A stretch of 64,000 nucleotides of DNA from CAVRXQ01 sp963831155 (GCA_963831155.1 CAWHOY010000005.1:806001-870000); one strand, 5' to 3'; positions 1-9,050 are shown, counted from the first letter of the stretch. Numbers and translations are program-made. Notes: a model not told the origin generated them from the sequence alone.

Positions 1-11
1 AGCGCCCGACG

Positions 12-593
12 TCATCCAGGAGCGATCCCCGATTGAGAGGGCGGCGGAGGAGCAACGCACGTCGTGGCCGCCACTGCATACCCCGGGACGTTGAAGACGT
101 TTGTCCCCGCAGAAGCAGAGGAAATGAATTGGCCCTGCCCGTTCGGCTCGGGGAAGTTCACGATCCCGTGGGCGTGCATGCACTGTGCGATCTTGAGATC
201 ACGCTGGACGTACTTCTCGAGTTCGGCTTTGGACAGCACCACCCCGGCTGCGAGCGCCTGCGCGTGGCAAGACTTATTCGCCTTAATCATCTGTGGCGAG
301 TACTTCGTGTAGCCGAGCTTGTTGAGCTCTCCGTTTTGGTACGGGGGATCTAGGAACTCCGGAAGTCCGTGCTTGCGCACGCACGCTGCCCACTTCGTCA
401 TCGCGGCTAGCTGCTGTGCGGTTGGAGGCCCGCCGCTGCCGCCCGATACGCCACCCGCGATCGTCGTAGACGTCGACGATCCGGCGCTCGCCACGCCAGG
501 AGGTCCCGAGCCACCGCAGGCCGCAAGCAAGAACGCGATGGAGACGAGCACGGGTCCGATCAATCCAGTCCCGATCCGCCATTCAGTTTGCAC
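12..593 (-). CDS. Two-module Cys/His-Gly lipoprotein (copy A)
   Basis: This is a predicted exported lipoprotein of about 193 aa. I chose the GTG at 593 because GGAGG lies six bases upstream, and it gives a short signal peptide with lipobox LAAC (lipidated Cys near residue 26). A Gly/Ser/Thr-rich linker follows. Two modules come next, the first around CVRKHG and the second around CMHAHG-x3-FPEP, and each closes with another Cys (KSC and TTC). Three paralogues lie at 60-62 kb. The function is unknown. The paired Cys and the His suggest disulfide-stabilised or metal-binding domains outside the membrane, which is inference. In-frame starts further upstream (614 or 704) would run into the conserved operator at 655-671 or lengthen the signal peptide. 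Confidence 0.8.
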   Translation of the reverse strand: MQTEWRIGTGLIGPVLVSIAFLLAACGGSGPPGVASAGSSTSTTIAGGVSGGSGGPPTAQQLAAMTKWAACVRKHGLPEFLDPPYQNGELNKLGYTKYSPQMIKANKSCHAQALAAGVVLSKAELEKYVQRDLKIAQCMHAHGIVNFPEPNGQGQFISSASAGTNVFNVPGYAVAATTCVAPPPPSQSGIAPG

Positions 594-1035
594 CGAGCGC
601 CTCCGACGCGACACGGTCAACCCACTTCCGACACGACTTTCATACGACCACGGTGGTTGCGAAAGGGTTACTCCGCGCCACCTCGGCCGCCGATTGATAG
701 CCACGAAGTATCAGCTAACCGGCAGTCTCGCTCGCTGCAACTATCACGCAAGCGGGCGAGGGAGCGTCTGAGAGGGTTCGCAACACGCGCGCGCATGGCC
801 CCCATGCCAGGAGGGGTCGGTATGCGACCGCGGAGAGGTCCGCCTGGGTAACTCTGTCCAGTTAGCAAAACGCTCTGACGAGCGCTACTCGTGAGAGCTA
901 CGCCTCGCGATCAGCGTGTCTCAATCGCATGACCCTTGCGGAGGTTTTGGAGTTACCGGCACGGAAACTTCGACGTCAAAGCCCGAAATCTCGGCGCGAA
1001 TCACGACGAAAGTCCAGCGTCTTTGCGTTCTTACG
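594..1035. other. Non-coding gap between lipoprotein A and nrdJ
   Basis: Apart from the 655-671 repeat I see no gene here. The ORFs present are short, lack ribosome-binding sites and have no recognisable protein features. It holds the promoter region of copy A and the 3' flank of nrdJ. No clear hairpin terminator was seen. Confidence 0.5.
655..671 (-). promoter_or_regulatory. Direct-repeat operator upstream of lipoprotein copy A
   Basis: Read on the minus strand this is GTAACC-N5-GCAACC, two half-sites exactly 11 bp apart, followed eight bases later by CGTATGAAAGT. The same arrangement precedes lipoprotein copies C, D and the remnant E. An 11-bp direct repeat about 10 bp before a -10-like element resembles OmpR/PhoB-type activator sites. 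That assignment is inference. Confidence 0.6.
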
Positions 1036-3840
1036 TTACGAACAACCGCTCGTCGCGCCGCAGCTCGGGCAAGCGTAACACGAACCGGCGCGCTGCATCA
1101 GGTTTCCGCAGGCGTAACAGAACGGAGCGTCCCTCATCTCGAATGACTCTTCGCGCACGCTCGTCTGCTGCACCGAATCACCGCCATCGCCGAACCGTTC
1201 CTGTTCGCGTTTCGCAGCGTCGACAAACTCGACATCCTCCAGACCAGGAAGCGTCGGTTGCCTCCGCTCCCCTGTCGACAGGATGCCGAGATCGACCCGC
1301 TCGTCGTACGGCAGGTACTCGAGCGCCAGACGACGGAAAATGAAGTCGACGAGGCTCGTCGCGATCCGCAACTCCGGGTCATCGGTGATGCCGGCTGGCT
1401 CGAACCGCATGTTCGTGTATTTCTTGATGAACGTCGAGAGCGGCACGCCGTGCTGGAGGCCGAGGCTCACCGCGATCGCGAACGCGTCCATCACGCCCGA
1501 AAGCGTCGAGCCCTGCTTCGAGACTTTCAAGAACACCTCGCCGGGCCGGCCATCTTCGTATTCGCCGACTGTGACGTAGCCGTCGCAGTCGGCGACCCGG
1601 AAGGCGAAGGTGTTCGAACGCCGGTGCCGCGGCAGGCGCTTGCGCGTTGTTGCCGACGGAGCGGTCACGTGGCCTTCGAGCGCATCTTCGAGCTCGGCGA
1701 TCCTCGCGTGCAGCTCCGCGACCCCCGCCGTTGATTCGGGCGCTTCCGCCGATTCCTTCTTCGTCGTGGAAAGGGGTTGCGCGACTTTGCAGTTATCGCG
1801 ATAGATCGCGACGGCCTTCAATCCCATCTTCCACGCGTCGAGATGGAGTTGTTCGACCTCTTCAACTGTGACGTCTTCGGGCATGTTCACGGTTTTCGAG
1901 ATCGCGCCCGAGATGAACGGCTGGACGGCGCCCATCATTTTCACGTGGCCGCGGTAGTGGATGACGTTGTCACCCATCGAACAGGCGAAGACAGGCAAAT
2001 GATCCGCCTTGACATGAGGCGCGCCGAGGATCGACTTGTGTTCGTTGATGTAGTCGACGATCTCTGAGATCTCGGTCTCGGCGTAGTCGAGATTGCGCAG
2101 GGCGCGAGGAATCGTTTGGTTGACAATTGACATCGTTCCCCCGCCAACGAGCTTCTTTGTCTTCACTAGGCCGAGGTCGGGTTCGATTCCCGTCGTGTCG
2201 CAATCCATCAAGAACGAGATCGTTCCAGTCGGCGCGAGCACTGTCGCTTGCGAGTTCCGGACCCCGAATGCCTCAGCGAGCTCGATCGCGTTATCCCACG
2301 CGTCATACGAAGCAGAGCGCAGCTCGGCCGGCACAAGCGAGGAATCGATCTTCTCAACCTCGGCGCGGTGCATCTTGATCACGTTGCGCATCGGTTCGGA
2401 GTTCTCGTGATAACCAGCGAATGGTCCCATGCGAGACGCCATCCGGCCCGAGGTCGCGTAGGCATGTCCGGTCATCAGCGCCGTCACGCTCGCTGATACC
2501 GCGCGCGCCGCGTCCGAGTCGTACGGCATGCCGAGCGCCATCAACATCGCGCCCAAGTTCGCATAGCCCAGTCCGAGTTCCCGGAAGCGTCGAGTGGTCT
2601 CGGCGATCTTCTCCGTCGGGTAGTCCGCGTTACCAACGAGGATCTCCTGCGCCGTGAAGACGACCTCGACCGTCTGCTTGAAGCCCTCGATGTCAAATCG
2701 CTTGTCGTTCTCGAGGAACTTCAACAGGTTGATGCTTGCAAGATTGCATGCCGAGTTGTCGAGGTGGACGTACTCGCTGCAGGGGTTCGAGCCGTTTATC
2801 CGACCCGTGTTCGGTGCCGTGTGCCAGCGGTTGATCGTCGTGTCGAACTGCAAGCCGGGATCGGCGCACTGCCAGGCGGCTTCAGCAACCTCGCGGAACA
2901 GCTCCTGCGCGGAAATCGTCTCGATCGGTTGGCCCGTCGTGCGCGCGACGAGCGGCCACGGCTTGTCCTTGATGACAGCGTTCATGAACTCGTCGCTGAC
3001 GCGCACCGAGTTGTTCGCGTTCTGATATTGGATCGAGAAGCTGTCCTTCCCGTCGAGGTCCATGTCGAACCCCGCGGACTCGAGGGCGCGTGCTTTGCGC
3101 TCCTCGCGTGCCTTGCACCAGATGAACTCGCGGATGTCCGGGTGGTCGGCGTCGAGAATCACCATTTTCGCCGCGCGCCGGGTTTTTCCGCCTGATTTGA
3201 TCGTCCCCGCGGAGGCGTCGGCGCCCCGCATGAAACTCACCGGCCCCGAGGCGGTGCCACCACCTGCGAGCTGCTCTTTCGAGGAACGGATCCGCGAAAG
3301 GTTTACGCCCGAGCCGGAACCGCCTTTGAAAATCGTTCCCTCTTCGACGTACCAGTTGAGGATCGACGGCATCGAGTCCTCGACGGCGAGGATGAAACAC
3401 GCACTTGCTTGCCTCGTAACACCCGGCACGCCGATGTTGAACCAGACCGGAGAGTTGAAGGCGGCCTTCTGGTTGACGATGAGGTGCTTGAGCTCGTCGC
3501 GGAAGGCCTCGGTCTCCTCGTCGTCAGCGAAGTAGCCGTCGCGCGCGCCCCAGTCGGCGATCGTGTCCGCGACGCGGTCGATCACCTGTCGCAGCGAATG
3601 CTCCCGCTCGGGGCTGCCGAGGGCGCCGCGAAAGTACTTCTGGGCGAGAATGTTCGTCGCGTTCATCGACCAATTCGTCGGCACTTCGACGTCGTGCTGT
3701 TCGAAGGCGACCTCGCCGGTGCGGTAGTCCGAGATCATCGAGTCGCGCCGCTCCCACTCGATCTCGTCGTAGGGATGACGGCCCTTCGTCGTGAAGTGAC
3801 GCTTTATGCCGATGTCGACCCGTTCGTCCGCTACCGCCAT
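1036..3840 (-). CDS. nrdJ: Adenosylcobalamin-dependent (class II) ribonucleotide reductase
   Basis: This cytosolic enzyme (about 934 aa) reduces ribonucleotides to deoxyribonucleotides using coenzyme B12, so it does not need oxygen or a separate radical-generating subunit. Features seen are the N-terminal substrate-site region with NSPVWFN, the GSGSGVNLS and GGTASGPVSF segments, the NPCSEY loop, the ATVLAPTGTISFLMDCDTTG region typical of NrdJ, and a C-terminal four-Cys zinc-ribbon tail (CYACG...CPSCG) that carries the re-reduction cysteines. The ATG at 3840 is preferred over the longer ORF because it begins MAVADERVD and the upstream extension lies in the promoter region. Two NrdR boxes sit just upstream. 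No cobalamin riboswitch was recognised. Confidence 0.96.
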   Translation of the reverse strand: MAVADERVDIGIKRHFTTKGRHPYDEIEWERRDSMISDYRTGEVAFEQHDVEVPTNWSMNATNILAQKYFRGALGSPEREHSLRQVIDRVADTIADWGARDGYFADDEETEAFRDELKHLIVNQKAAFNSPVWFNIGVPGVTRQASACFILAVEDSMPSILNWYVEEGTIFKGGSGSGVNLSRIRSSKEQLAGGGTASGPVSFMRGADASAGTIKSGGKTRRAAKMVILDADHPDIREFIWCKAREERKARALESAGFDMDLDGKDSFSIQYQNANNSVRVSDEFMNAVIKDKPWPLVARTTGQPIETISAQELFREVAEAAWQCADPGLQFDTTINRWHTAPNTGRINGSNPCSEYVHLDNSACNLASINLLKFLENDKRFDIEGFKQTVEVVFTAQEILVGNADYPTEKIAETTRRFRELGLGYANLGAMLMALGMPYDSDAARAVSASVTALMTGHAYATSGRMASRMGPFAGYHENSEPMRNVIKMHRAEVEKIDSSLVPAELRSASYDAWDNAIELAEAFGVRNSQATVLAPTGTISFLMDCDTTGIEPDLGLVKTKKLVGGGTMSIVNQTIPRALRNLDYAETEISEIVDYINEHKSILGAPHVKADHLPVFACSMGDNVIHYRGHVKMMGAVQPFISGAISKTVNMPEDVTVEEVEQLHLDAWKMGLKAVAIYRDNCKVAQPLSTTKKESAEAPESTAGVAELHARIAELEDALEGHVTAPSATTRKRLPRHRRSNTFAFRVADCDGYVTVGEYEDGRPGEVFLKVSKQGSTLSGVMDAFAIAVSLGLQHGVPLSTFIKKYTNMRFEPAGITDDPELRIATSLVDFIFRRLALEYLPYDERVDLGILSTGERRQPTLPGLEDVEFVDAAKREQERFGDGGDSVQQTSVREESFEMRDAPFCYACGNLMQRAGSCYACPSCGATSGCS

Positions 3841-3923
3841 CGAAAGAACCCCCTCGACCTCGCCCCGCACGTCGTGTCCATGGCAACGGGGCGCAGACTT
3901 GCAAACCCCGAGCACAGTTTGAA

Positions 3924-3940
3924 ACACAACATGTAGTGGT
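3924..3940. promoter_or_regulatory. NrdR box 1 (proximal to nrdJ)
   Basis: ACACAACATGTAGTGGT is a near-palindrome with the CAC...GTG arms and ACATGT core of the NrdR-box family. Its centre is at about 3931.5, some 90 bases upstream of the nrdJ start. NrdR is the ATP/dATP-sensing repressor of ribonucleotide reductase genes. Confidence 0.75.
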
Positions 3941-3953
3941 ATCTGGTCACTCG

Positions 3954-3970
3954 ACCACTAGATAAGGACA
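3954..3970. promoter_or_regulatory. NrdR box 2 (distal to nrdJ)
   Basis: ACCACTAGATAAGGACA is a weaker NrdR-like half-palindrome centred at about 3962.5. It lies 31 bp from box 1, the three-helical-turn spacing typical of paired NrdR boxes. The spacing supports both assignments. Confidence 0.65.
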
Positions 3971-4064
3971 CAATTACACCATCGTAGTTACGGCGGTGTC
4001 AACGAAATGTTTGAGAGCCCGTCATGGCCGACCCTACCGAGACGGTGCGGCACTCCACCTCTCG

Positions 4065-4769
4065 TCAGACGGCCAAGACCACACCGGCGTCTCTCGCCGC
4101 TGCGGCGATCGCCGCTACCGGGGTCGGCGACGCGATGACCGCCCATGTCGCGCCGGCCGACACGAGTGCGCGCAATAGCTCGGCAGCGGCCGATGGCCGT
4201 TTTGTGAGCGATCCCGCCCAGGAGACCGGCCCTCGAAGGGCGAAAGCCTGCACCGGGTCGACAGCGACGCCGAACACGTTGAGCGTCGCACCCGTCTTCC
4301 TGGCGACGGCGTTCGTCTGCTCACGACCCGCTCCTATCCACACCTCGATTCCATCGCCCACGAGCGCCGAGGCAACTCGCTGGAGCGATGCCAGTCGACG
4401 GGACGTGGGAGCGAACTCGAGGCCATACGCAAGGTTTTCCGCGGCGCTCAGGCTGTCACCGGGACCGAGCGCGGCGACGACACGGCCGCCGCTCAGCACG
4501 GCGAGGGTGCGGAATTCACCGATGAGCACCTCGTCTGGCACAAGGCCGATTCGTGCGACGAGGGTCCCAAGACGCAGGTTTGTCGTCTCGGCGACGAGAC
4601 GGCCCAATAGGGGGAATGGCGCGATCGCTGGCTTCCCGGGATCCTCCATCGGCCAGAGATGGTCGTAACAGAAGACGCCGTGCAGTCCGTACGCCTCCGC
4701 TTCTTTCGCGCGAGCGATCGCAGGCTCGGCACGTTGATTAAAAGTCGGCAGAACGACGCCGATTCGCAA
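4065..4769 (-). CDS. LLM-class (luciferase-like) flavin/F420-dependent oxidoreductase
   Basis: This 234-aa TIM-barrel oxidoreductase belongs to the bacterial luciferase-like superfamily, whose actinobacterial members usually use F420. It starts with MRIGVVLPTFNQ. It then has the AKEAEAYGLHGVFCYDHLWP region, TTNLRLGTLV, and the GGRVVAALGPGDS turn near residues 94-106 typical of the family. It is clearly shorter than the usual 280-350 aa: the internal insertion loops and part of the C-terminal barrel are reduced. The substrate cannot be deduced. It lies 15 bp downstream of the SRPBCC gene on the same strand and may be the last gene of that operon. Confidence 0.8.
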   Translation of the reverse strand: MRIGVVLPTFNQRAEPAIARAKEAEAYGLHGVFCYDHLWPMEDPGKPAIAPFPLLGRLVAETTNLRLGTLVARIGLVPDEVLIGEFRTLAVLSGGRVVAALGPGDSLSAAENLAYGLEFAPTSRRLASLQRVASALVGDGIEVWIGAGREQTNAVARKTGATLNVFGVAVDPVQAFALRGPVSWAGSLTKRPSAAAELLRALVSAGATWAVIASPTPVAAIAAAARDAGVVLAV

Positions 4770-4784
4770 GCCGGAACGCCCTTA

Positions 4785-5225
4785 TCAGCGGGCGGATTCG
4801 ACGCGCGTCTTCAGGTCCCGAACCGCGGCGTGCAGGATGTTCGCCTCGACACGGCGCTTCACGAACCCCGGGATCGGCACACGCAACTCGACCGAAAGCT
4901 CATAACGCACCTCGGTCGTGCCGTCGCTCGCCGGCCGGAAGTCGTAGCTGCCGTCGAGGCGGCTCGTCAGGTCGCCATCCTGCTGGGTCCACGAAATGAC
5001 GTTCGGCGCACGCGAGTAGTCGTAGGAGAGGACGTAATGCGTGCTGCGTCCGAAGGCGCCGGCGCGGAAGCTGACGACCGTCCCCCGGCCCTGATCGTCT
5101 CGCTCGAGGACGTGAACCTCCTTGACATCGGCAACCCACTCCGGATAGCGCTCGAAGTCCGTGACGACCGCGAGGCACCGCTCGGGCGTGGCGGCGATCG
5201 TCATCCGCTGCGCGGTGCTTTCCAC
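4785..5225 (-). CDS. SRPBCC (COQ10/polyketide-cyclase-like) family protein
   Basis: This 146-aa helix-grip (START-like) protein carries the family pattern: TIAATPERCLAVVTDFERYPEW at the N-terminus, the VRYELSVELRVPIPGFVKRR strand-helix region, and a long C-terminal helix. The GTG at 5225 was chosen because AAAGGAG sits five bases upstream; the longer ORF to 5303 would overlap pimB'. Family members bind hydrophobic ligands such as lipids or quinones. An SRPBCC gene close to the PimB' mannosyltransferase gene is also found in mycobacteria (Rv2185c near Rv2188c), so an envelope-lipid link is plausible but inferred. Confidence 0.85.
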   Translation of the reverse strand: MESTAQRMTIAATPERCLAVVTDFERYPEWVADVKEVHVLERDDQGRGTVVSFRAGAFGRSTHYVLSYDYSRAPNVISWTQQDGDLTSRLDGSYDFRPASDGTTEVRYELSVELRVPIPGFVKRRVEANILHAAVRDLKTRVESAR

Positions 5226-5299
5226 CAGCGACTCCTTTCGAGCGGCGCCAGCGACTCCCCCGCTGCTCGCGTCTCCGGCAATGTATGTAGCAGGGTAAA

Positions 5300-6445
5300 T
5301 CACCCGGCGCGTGCCTTACCGTTCCCGGCCCGGCGCAATGCCGCGTCGAGTCGAACGGCGAGATCGTCGTAATTGAAATCCGCCTCCGCTCGGACGCGAC
5401 CGGCGGCGCCCATCTTCTCGCGTAGCACCTCGTCGTCGAGGAGACGGGCAAGAGCGGTGCGGACGGCGACGACGTCTGCAGGGCGGTCGACGACGATCCC
5501 CGTCACTTGGTCGACAACGGCCTCGTGCGAGCCACCGCTGCGCCCCGCCACCTGGGGCACGCCGGCGGCTGCCGCCTCCAAAAAGACGATGCCGAAGCCC
5601 TCCTGTTCGAGCCCAAGCCACCGCGTCCGGCAGAGCATCGCAGCAACGTCGGCCGACCCGACGAGCAGCGGCAATTCGCCCTCGCTCACTCGTCCAAGCA
5701 AGTGCGCCGGCGCACGGCGGCGACGGATCAGCCGATCGAGGCGCTTCGCGTCGCGGCCGGCGCCGGCGACCGCCACCGCGAGGTCGGGTCGCGTCTCTTG
5801 GAGATCCGCGGCCGCTTCGATGAGGACGTCGAATCCTTTTCGCGGGACCAGGCGGCTGACGCCGACGACGACGCGCCCGTCGGTCGGGAGGCCGAAGCGG
5901 CGTCGGGTCGCGTCGATCGTCTCGGCGTCGAGCGGATGAAAGCGCTCCGAATCGACACCGGGAGGAACGATCACGATCTCCGGCATCGCCGAACCAACGA
6001 GGCGGCGCGCCTCGCGCGCTGGGTAGTTGCCCGCGGCGATGACGAGATCCGCGCCGCTGAGCACACGTCGCAAAAGCGTTTGGACCAGTGGGAGGCGCGC
6101 CGGCACCGTCAACTCTGAACCGTGGAGGATCACTCCGTACGGCCTTCCCAGCTTCGGACCGAGGTGTCCGATCGGCAACGCAGGGTCGAACAGAACAAAG
6201 TCGGCGTCCACAGCGCTCGCGTACTCGCGCACCACCGACGCAATGCGCGGAACGGGGAGCAACGCCGCGGCGCGAACCCGGCGAATGCGAAGGGGGAACG
6301 CCGCGTCGAGGGATTTCGCGTTCGGCTGCGCTCGCGTAAAGACTGCGTGGCGGTCAGGAGGAAGCCGCCGCCACAGCTCGAAGAGATAGGACTGGATCCC
6401 GCCAACCTTCGGCGGGAAATCGTTCGTGACAAGGAGGGTCGTCAC
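5300..6445 (-). CDS. pimB: GT4 glycosyltransferase, PimB'-like mannosyltransferase
   Basis: This 381-aa GT-B fold glycosyltransferase resembles GDP-mannose-dependent alpha-(1-6)-phosphatidylinositol monomannoside mannosyltransferase. It opens with LLVTNDFPPKVGGIQSY, the acceptor-side signature of PimB'. It contains VPPGVDSERFHP, the donor-site VVVGVSRLVPRKGFDVLIEA, CRTRW-x4-QEGFGIVFLEAAAAGVPQVAG with the E-x7-E motif, and GGSHEAV. It acts at the cytoplasmic face of the membrane in phosphatidylinositol mannoside synthesis. It lies immediately upstream of the SRPBCC gene on the same strand. Substrate specificity is by similarity, so another related hexosyltransfer remains possible. Confidence 0.82.
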   Translation of the reverse strand: MTTLLVTNDFPPKVGGIQSYLFELWRRLPPDRHAVFTRAQPNAKSLDAAFPLRIRRVRAAALLPVPRIASVVREYASAVDADFVLFDPALPIGHLGPKLGRPYGVILHGSELTVPARLPLVQTLLRRVLSGADLVIAAGNYPAREARRLVGSAMPEIVIVPPGVDSERFHPLDAETIDATRRRFGLPTDGRVVVGVSRLVPRKGFDVLIEAAADLQETRPDLAVAVAGAGRDAKRLDRLIRRRRAPAHLLGRVSEGELPLLVGSADVAAMLCRTRWLGLEQEGFGIVFLEAAAAGVPQVAGRSGGSHEAVVDQVTGIVVDRPADVVAVRTALARLLDDEVLREKMGAAGRVRAEADFNYDDLAVRLDAALRRAGNGKARAG

Positions 6446-6475
6446 ACGTCGGGACGAGCGAGCGACGCGCTGTGA

Positions 6476-6679
6476 TTAGCTGACGCGTTGTTCGTGCCGG
6501 AGTGCAGGAACGAGCCCGGCGCGTTCGAGCATCCGCATTGCGCGGGCTTCCGCAGCGTCGATGACGATCGCGTCCTCCGGGTCGCGGCTGAGCAGGAAAC
6601 TGACGACACAGTCATCACAAGTGGGGGTGGATTCGTGGATGCAACTCCCGCAATCGATCCTGACATCGTCGTCGGCCAC
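6476..6679 (-). CDS. Small four-Cys protein, function unknown
   Basis: This is a small acidic protein of about 67 aa. The GTG start at 6679 has a strong GGAGGTG Shine-Dalgarno a few bases upstream. Near the N-terminus it has IDCGSCIHESTPTCDDCVVSFLL, four Cys in Cx2C-x7-Cx2C spacing that suggests a zinc or Fe-S knuckle. The C-terminal half is helical and rich in Glu and Ala. It ends about 30 bp before pimB' on the same strand and may share its operon. I know of no defined function. Confidence 0.7.
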   Translation of the reverse strand: MADDDVRIDCGSCIHESTPTCDDCVVSFLLSRDPEDAIVIDAAEARAMRMLERAGLVPALRHEQRVS

Positions 6680-6821
6680 GACACCTCCTTCATCACCCGC
6701 TGCCACCCGCGCGACAGCCGTTGTACGCCATCATGACCATCGGCTGTATCACTGCTCCTGGACATTCGACTCTTCCCTGGTCACACACCGAATCGCTTCG
6801 CACGATCCCCCGCGCCGTTCA

Positions 6822-7430
6822 TTACGCGTTTTCGAGCTTCGCGGCGAGTTCTCGTAGCGCGCGCCCGCGATGCGAGAGCGCATGCTTCTCGTCGGAGTCG
6901 AGCTCGGCGAGCGTCCGTCCCCCTTCGCCACACGGGACGAAGACAGGGTCGTAGCCGAAGCCGTGTTCACCTCGAGCGATCGTGGCGATCTCACCTTCGA
7001 GGATGCCTTCGGCGGTGATCTCACTCCCATCAAGGAGAGCCGCAACCGCCACCGTCCGAAAGCGCGCGGACCGGTCGGCCGCGTCCTTTAATTCGCGGAG
7101 CAACAGCGTGATGTTGTCGGCAGCGATTCCCGCGGGTCCCGCGTAGCGCGCGGTCAGCACGCCAGGTCGCCCACCGAGCGCTGCGACTTCCAAGCCTGTG
7201 TCGTCCGCGATCGCCGACAATCCCGTCGCGTCGCGCACCTCGCGTGCTTTCAACAAAGCATTCTCCTCGAGAGTCGATCCAACCTCCTTCGTCGGAGGGA
7301 GCTCTTCGGGTCGCGACAGGAGCTGGACGTCGGGGGGCAGCGCGCAAGAAAGGATCTCTTTCATCTCCTTGGCTTTGTCGCGGTTCGCGGAGGCGATCAC
7401 AAAGACCCCCTCATCCGACAGCGCACTCAC
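6822..7430 (-). CDS. rdgB: Non-canonical purine NTP pyrophosphatase (dITP/XTP, RdgB/HAM1)
   Basis: This 202-aa cytosolic house-cleaning enzyme hydrolyses dITP, XTP and ITP to monophosphates. It shows IASANRDKAKEM near the N-terminus (substrate loop), ADDTGLEVAALGGRPGV-x3-RYAG (catalytic/metal region), GEHGFGYDPVF and the C-terminal SHRGRAL, all Ham1 signatures. The GTG start at 7428-7430 overlaps the rph stop as GTGA, indicating translational coupling. The same rph-rdgB order occurs in mycobacteria. Confidence 0.95.
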   Translation of the reverse strand: MSALSDEGVFVIASANRDKAKEMKEILSCALPPDVQLLSRPEELPPTKEVGSTLEENALLKAREVRDATGLSAIADDTGLEVAALGGRPGVLTARYAGPAGIAADNITLLLRELKDAADRSARFRTVAVAALLDGSEITAEGILEGEIATIARGEHGFGYDPVFVPCGEGGRTLAELDSDEKHALSHRGRALRELAAKLENA

Positions 7431-8179
7431 GAAGTCGAATGCGGCTCGACTGGAGATGCGATCGCTCTGTGCTGAGCGTCAATGAGAGCCGCTATCCCCG
7501 TCGATGCAAGTTCGACGAGGCCATCGAGCTCTTCGCGCGAATACGGGTTGCGCTCCGCGGTGCCCTGAACCTCGACGAATCGCCCTGAACCGGTCATCAC
7601 GACGTTCATATCGACGTCGGCACGCGCGTCTTCCTCGTAGTCGAGGTCGAGCAGCAGCTCGCCGTCCACGATTCCGACCGACACCGCCGCCACCGAATCG
7701 AGCAGCGGCACGACGGGGATTTCCCCATGAGTGAAAAGCCACCGGCAGGCGTCGTGCAGCGCGACGTACGCCCCGGTGATCGCGGCGGTCCGCGTCCCGC
7801 CGTCAGCCTGCAAGACGTCGCAGTCGAGGATCACTTGACGCTCGCCGAGGGATCGGAGCTCGCAGACGGCGCGTAGCGATCGGCCGATGAGTCGCTGGAT
7901 CTCCTGGGTGCGACCGCTCTGACGGCCCTTTGTGGCCTCGCGCATGACCCGTTCCGCGGAGGAACCCGGCAGCAGCGAATACTCCGCCGTCACCCAGCCT
8001 CGACCCGTGTCCTTGAGCCAACGGGGAACGTCCCGATCGATCGACGCAGTGCAGAGCACTTTCGTCCGGCCCATCGTGACGAGCACCGAGCCGGGCGCGA
8101 ACTCGGTGAAGCCGCGCTGGATTTCGAAGGGGCGAAGATCCCCGTGCCCGCGGCCGTCTTTGCGGTGCGCGTCAGCCAC
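7427..8179 (-). CDS. rph: Ribonuclease PH
   Basis: This 250-aa phosphate-dependent 3'-5' exoribonuclease trims tRNA 3' ends. It has GSVLVTMGRTKVLCTASID, the EYSLLPGSS segment, GRTQEIQRLIGRSLR (phosphate and RNA contacts), DCDVLQADGGTRTAAITGA and the DLDYEEDARADVDMNVVMT metal-site region. The GTG at 8179 follows a GGAG box and is the best start; the longer ORF runs further into murI. It overlaps the murI 3' end by eight bases and is coupled to rdgB by a GTGA overlap. Confidence 0.95.
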   Translation of the reverse strand: MADAHRKDGRGHGDLRPFEIQRGFTEFAPGSVLVTMGRTKVLCTASIDRDVPRWLKDTGRGWVTAEYSLLPGSSAERVMREATKGRQSGRTQEIQRLIGRSLRAVCELRSLGERQVILDCDVLQADGGTRTAAITGAYVALHDACRWLFTHGEIPVVPLLDSVAAVSVGIVDGELLLDLDYEEDARADVDMNVVMTGSGRFVEVQGTAERNPYSREELDGLVELASTGIAALIDAQHRAIASPVEPHSTS

Positions 8180-9050
8180 GTCCAGCTCCTTGTGATCCAA
8201 GCGCCCGATCGCCGGACGCATCACTGCCGTCGCCTGTCACGAACTCCGCCGAAAAGTCGACATTTTCAGCCGACTCGAGCTCAGGTCCGAGAAAGCGCCG
8301 ACCCATCGCTACGAACCAGTCACTGTCGCCAGACGACAGGAATCGGTGCCGTCCCTTTCCGGAGATCCGCCGACCCGCGCCCATCGACTCCAAGAGACGG
8401 CGCACTTCGAATGCCGTCTCTTCAGCGGACGAAACGAGCACGACTTGCGGCCCGACGACGTCACTGATCGCGCGAGCGAGGAACGGATAATGCGTGCAAC
8501 CGAGAAGCAACGTGTCGACGCGTTGATCGCGGATTGGCGACAGCCGATCGTTCGCGAGCACACGTAACTCCTCGCTGTCGGTCTCACCGCGTTCGACGAA
8601 CTCGACGAAACCCGGACACGCTACCAAGGTGAGCGAACTCGAAAGACGCAGCGACGTCGCCGCGCGTTGATACGCACCGGAGGAGACCGTCGCTGTTGTA
8701 CCGATGACCCCGACTCGACCGTTGCGGGTCGCGCTGGACGCTGCGCGCAGGCCGGGTTCGATCACGCCGATGACCGGTACCTCGAAGCGATACTGGAGGA
8801 GCTCCAGAGCGGCGGAAGCCGCCGAGTTGCACGCAACGACGAGCATCTTCACGCCGCAGCGTTTCACCAAGTACGTCGAGATCTCTTCTGCGAAGTTGCG
8901 GATTTCGTCGTGCGGGCGAGAGCCGTAAGGATACCGAGCCGAGTCACCGGCGTAGACGAGTTCTTCGTTTGGAAGCAAGTCGATCAACGCGCGCGCGACG
9001 GTGAGGCCGCCGAATCCGCTGTCGAAGATGCCGATCGGACGATCATCCAT
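8172..9050 (-). CDS. murI: Glutamate racemase
   Basis: This 292-aa cytosolic enzyme makes D-glutamate for peptidoglycan. The two catalytic cysteines are seen in VVACNSA (about residue 73) and LLGCTHYPFL (about residue 185). The substrate loop GIFDSGFGGLTV is at the N-terminus and SARYPYGS follows. The C-terminal 40 residues extend beyond the usual core and overlap the start of rph. It is part of the leftward mec-cysO-cysM-murI-rph-rdgB block. Confidence 0.95.
   Translation of the reverse strand: MDDRPIGIFDSGFGGLTVARALIDLLPNEELVYAGDSARYPYGSRPHDEIRNFAEEISTYLVKRCGVKMLVVACNSAASAALELLQYRFEVPVIGVIEPGLRAASSATRNGRVGVIGTTATVSSGAYQRAATSLRLSSSLTLVACPGFVEFVERGETDSEELRVLANDRLSPIRDQRVDTLLLGCTHYPFLARAISDVVGPQVVLVSSAEETAFEVRRLLESMGAGRRISGKGRHRFLSSGDSDWFVAMGRRFLGPELESAENVDFSAEFVTGDGSDASGDRALGSQGAGRG

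Noticed and set aside
3841..4064. Cobalamin riboswitch upstream of the B12-dependent reductase
   Set aside because: I looked for the B12-box-like conserved segments and saw none. The space is short and holds NrdR boxes instead.
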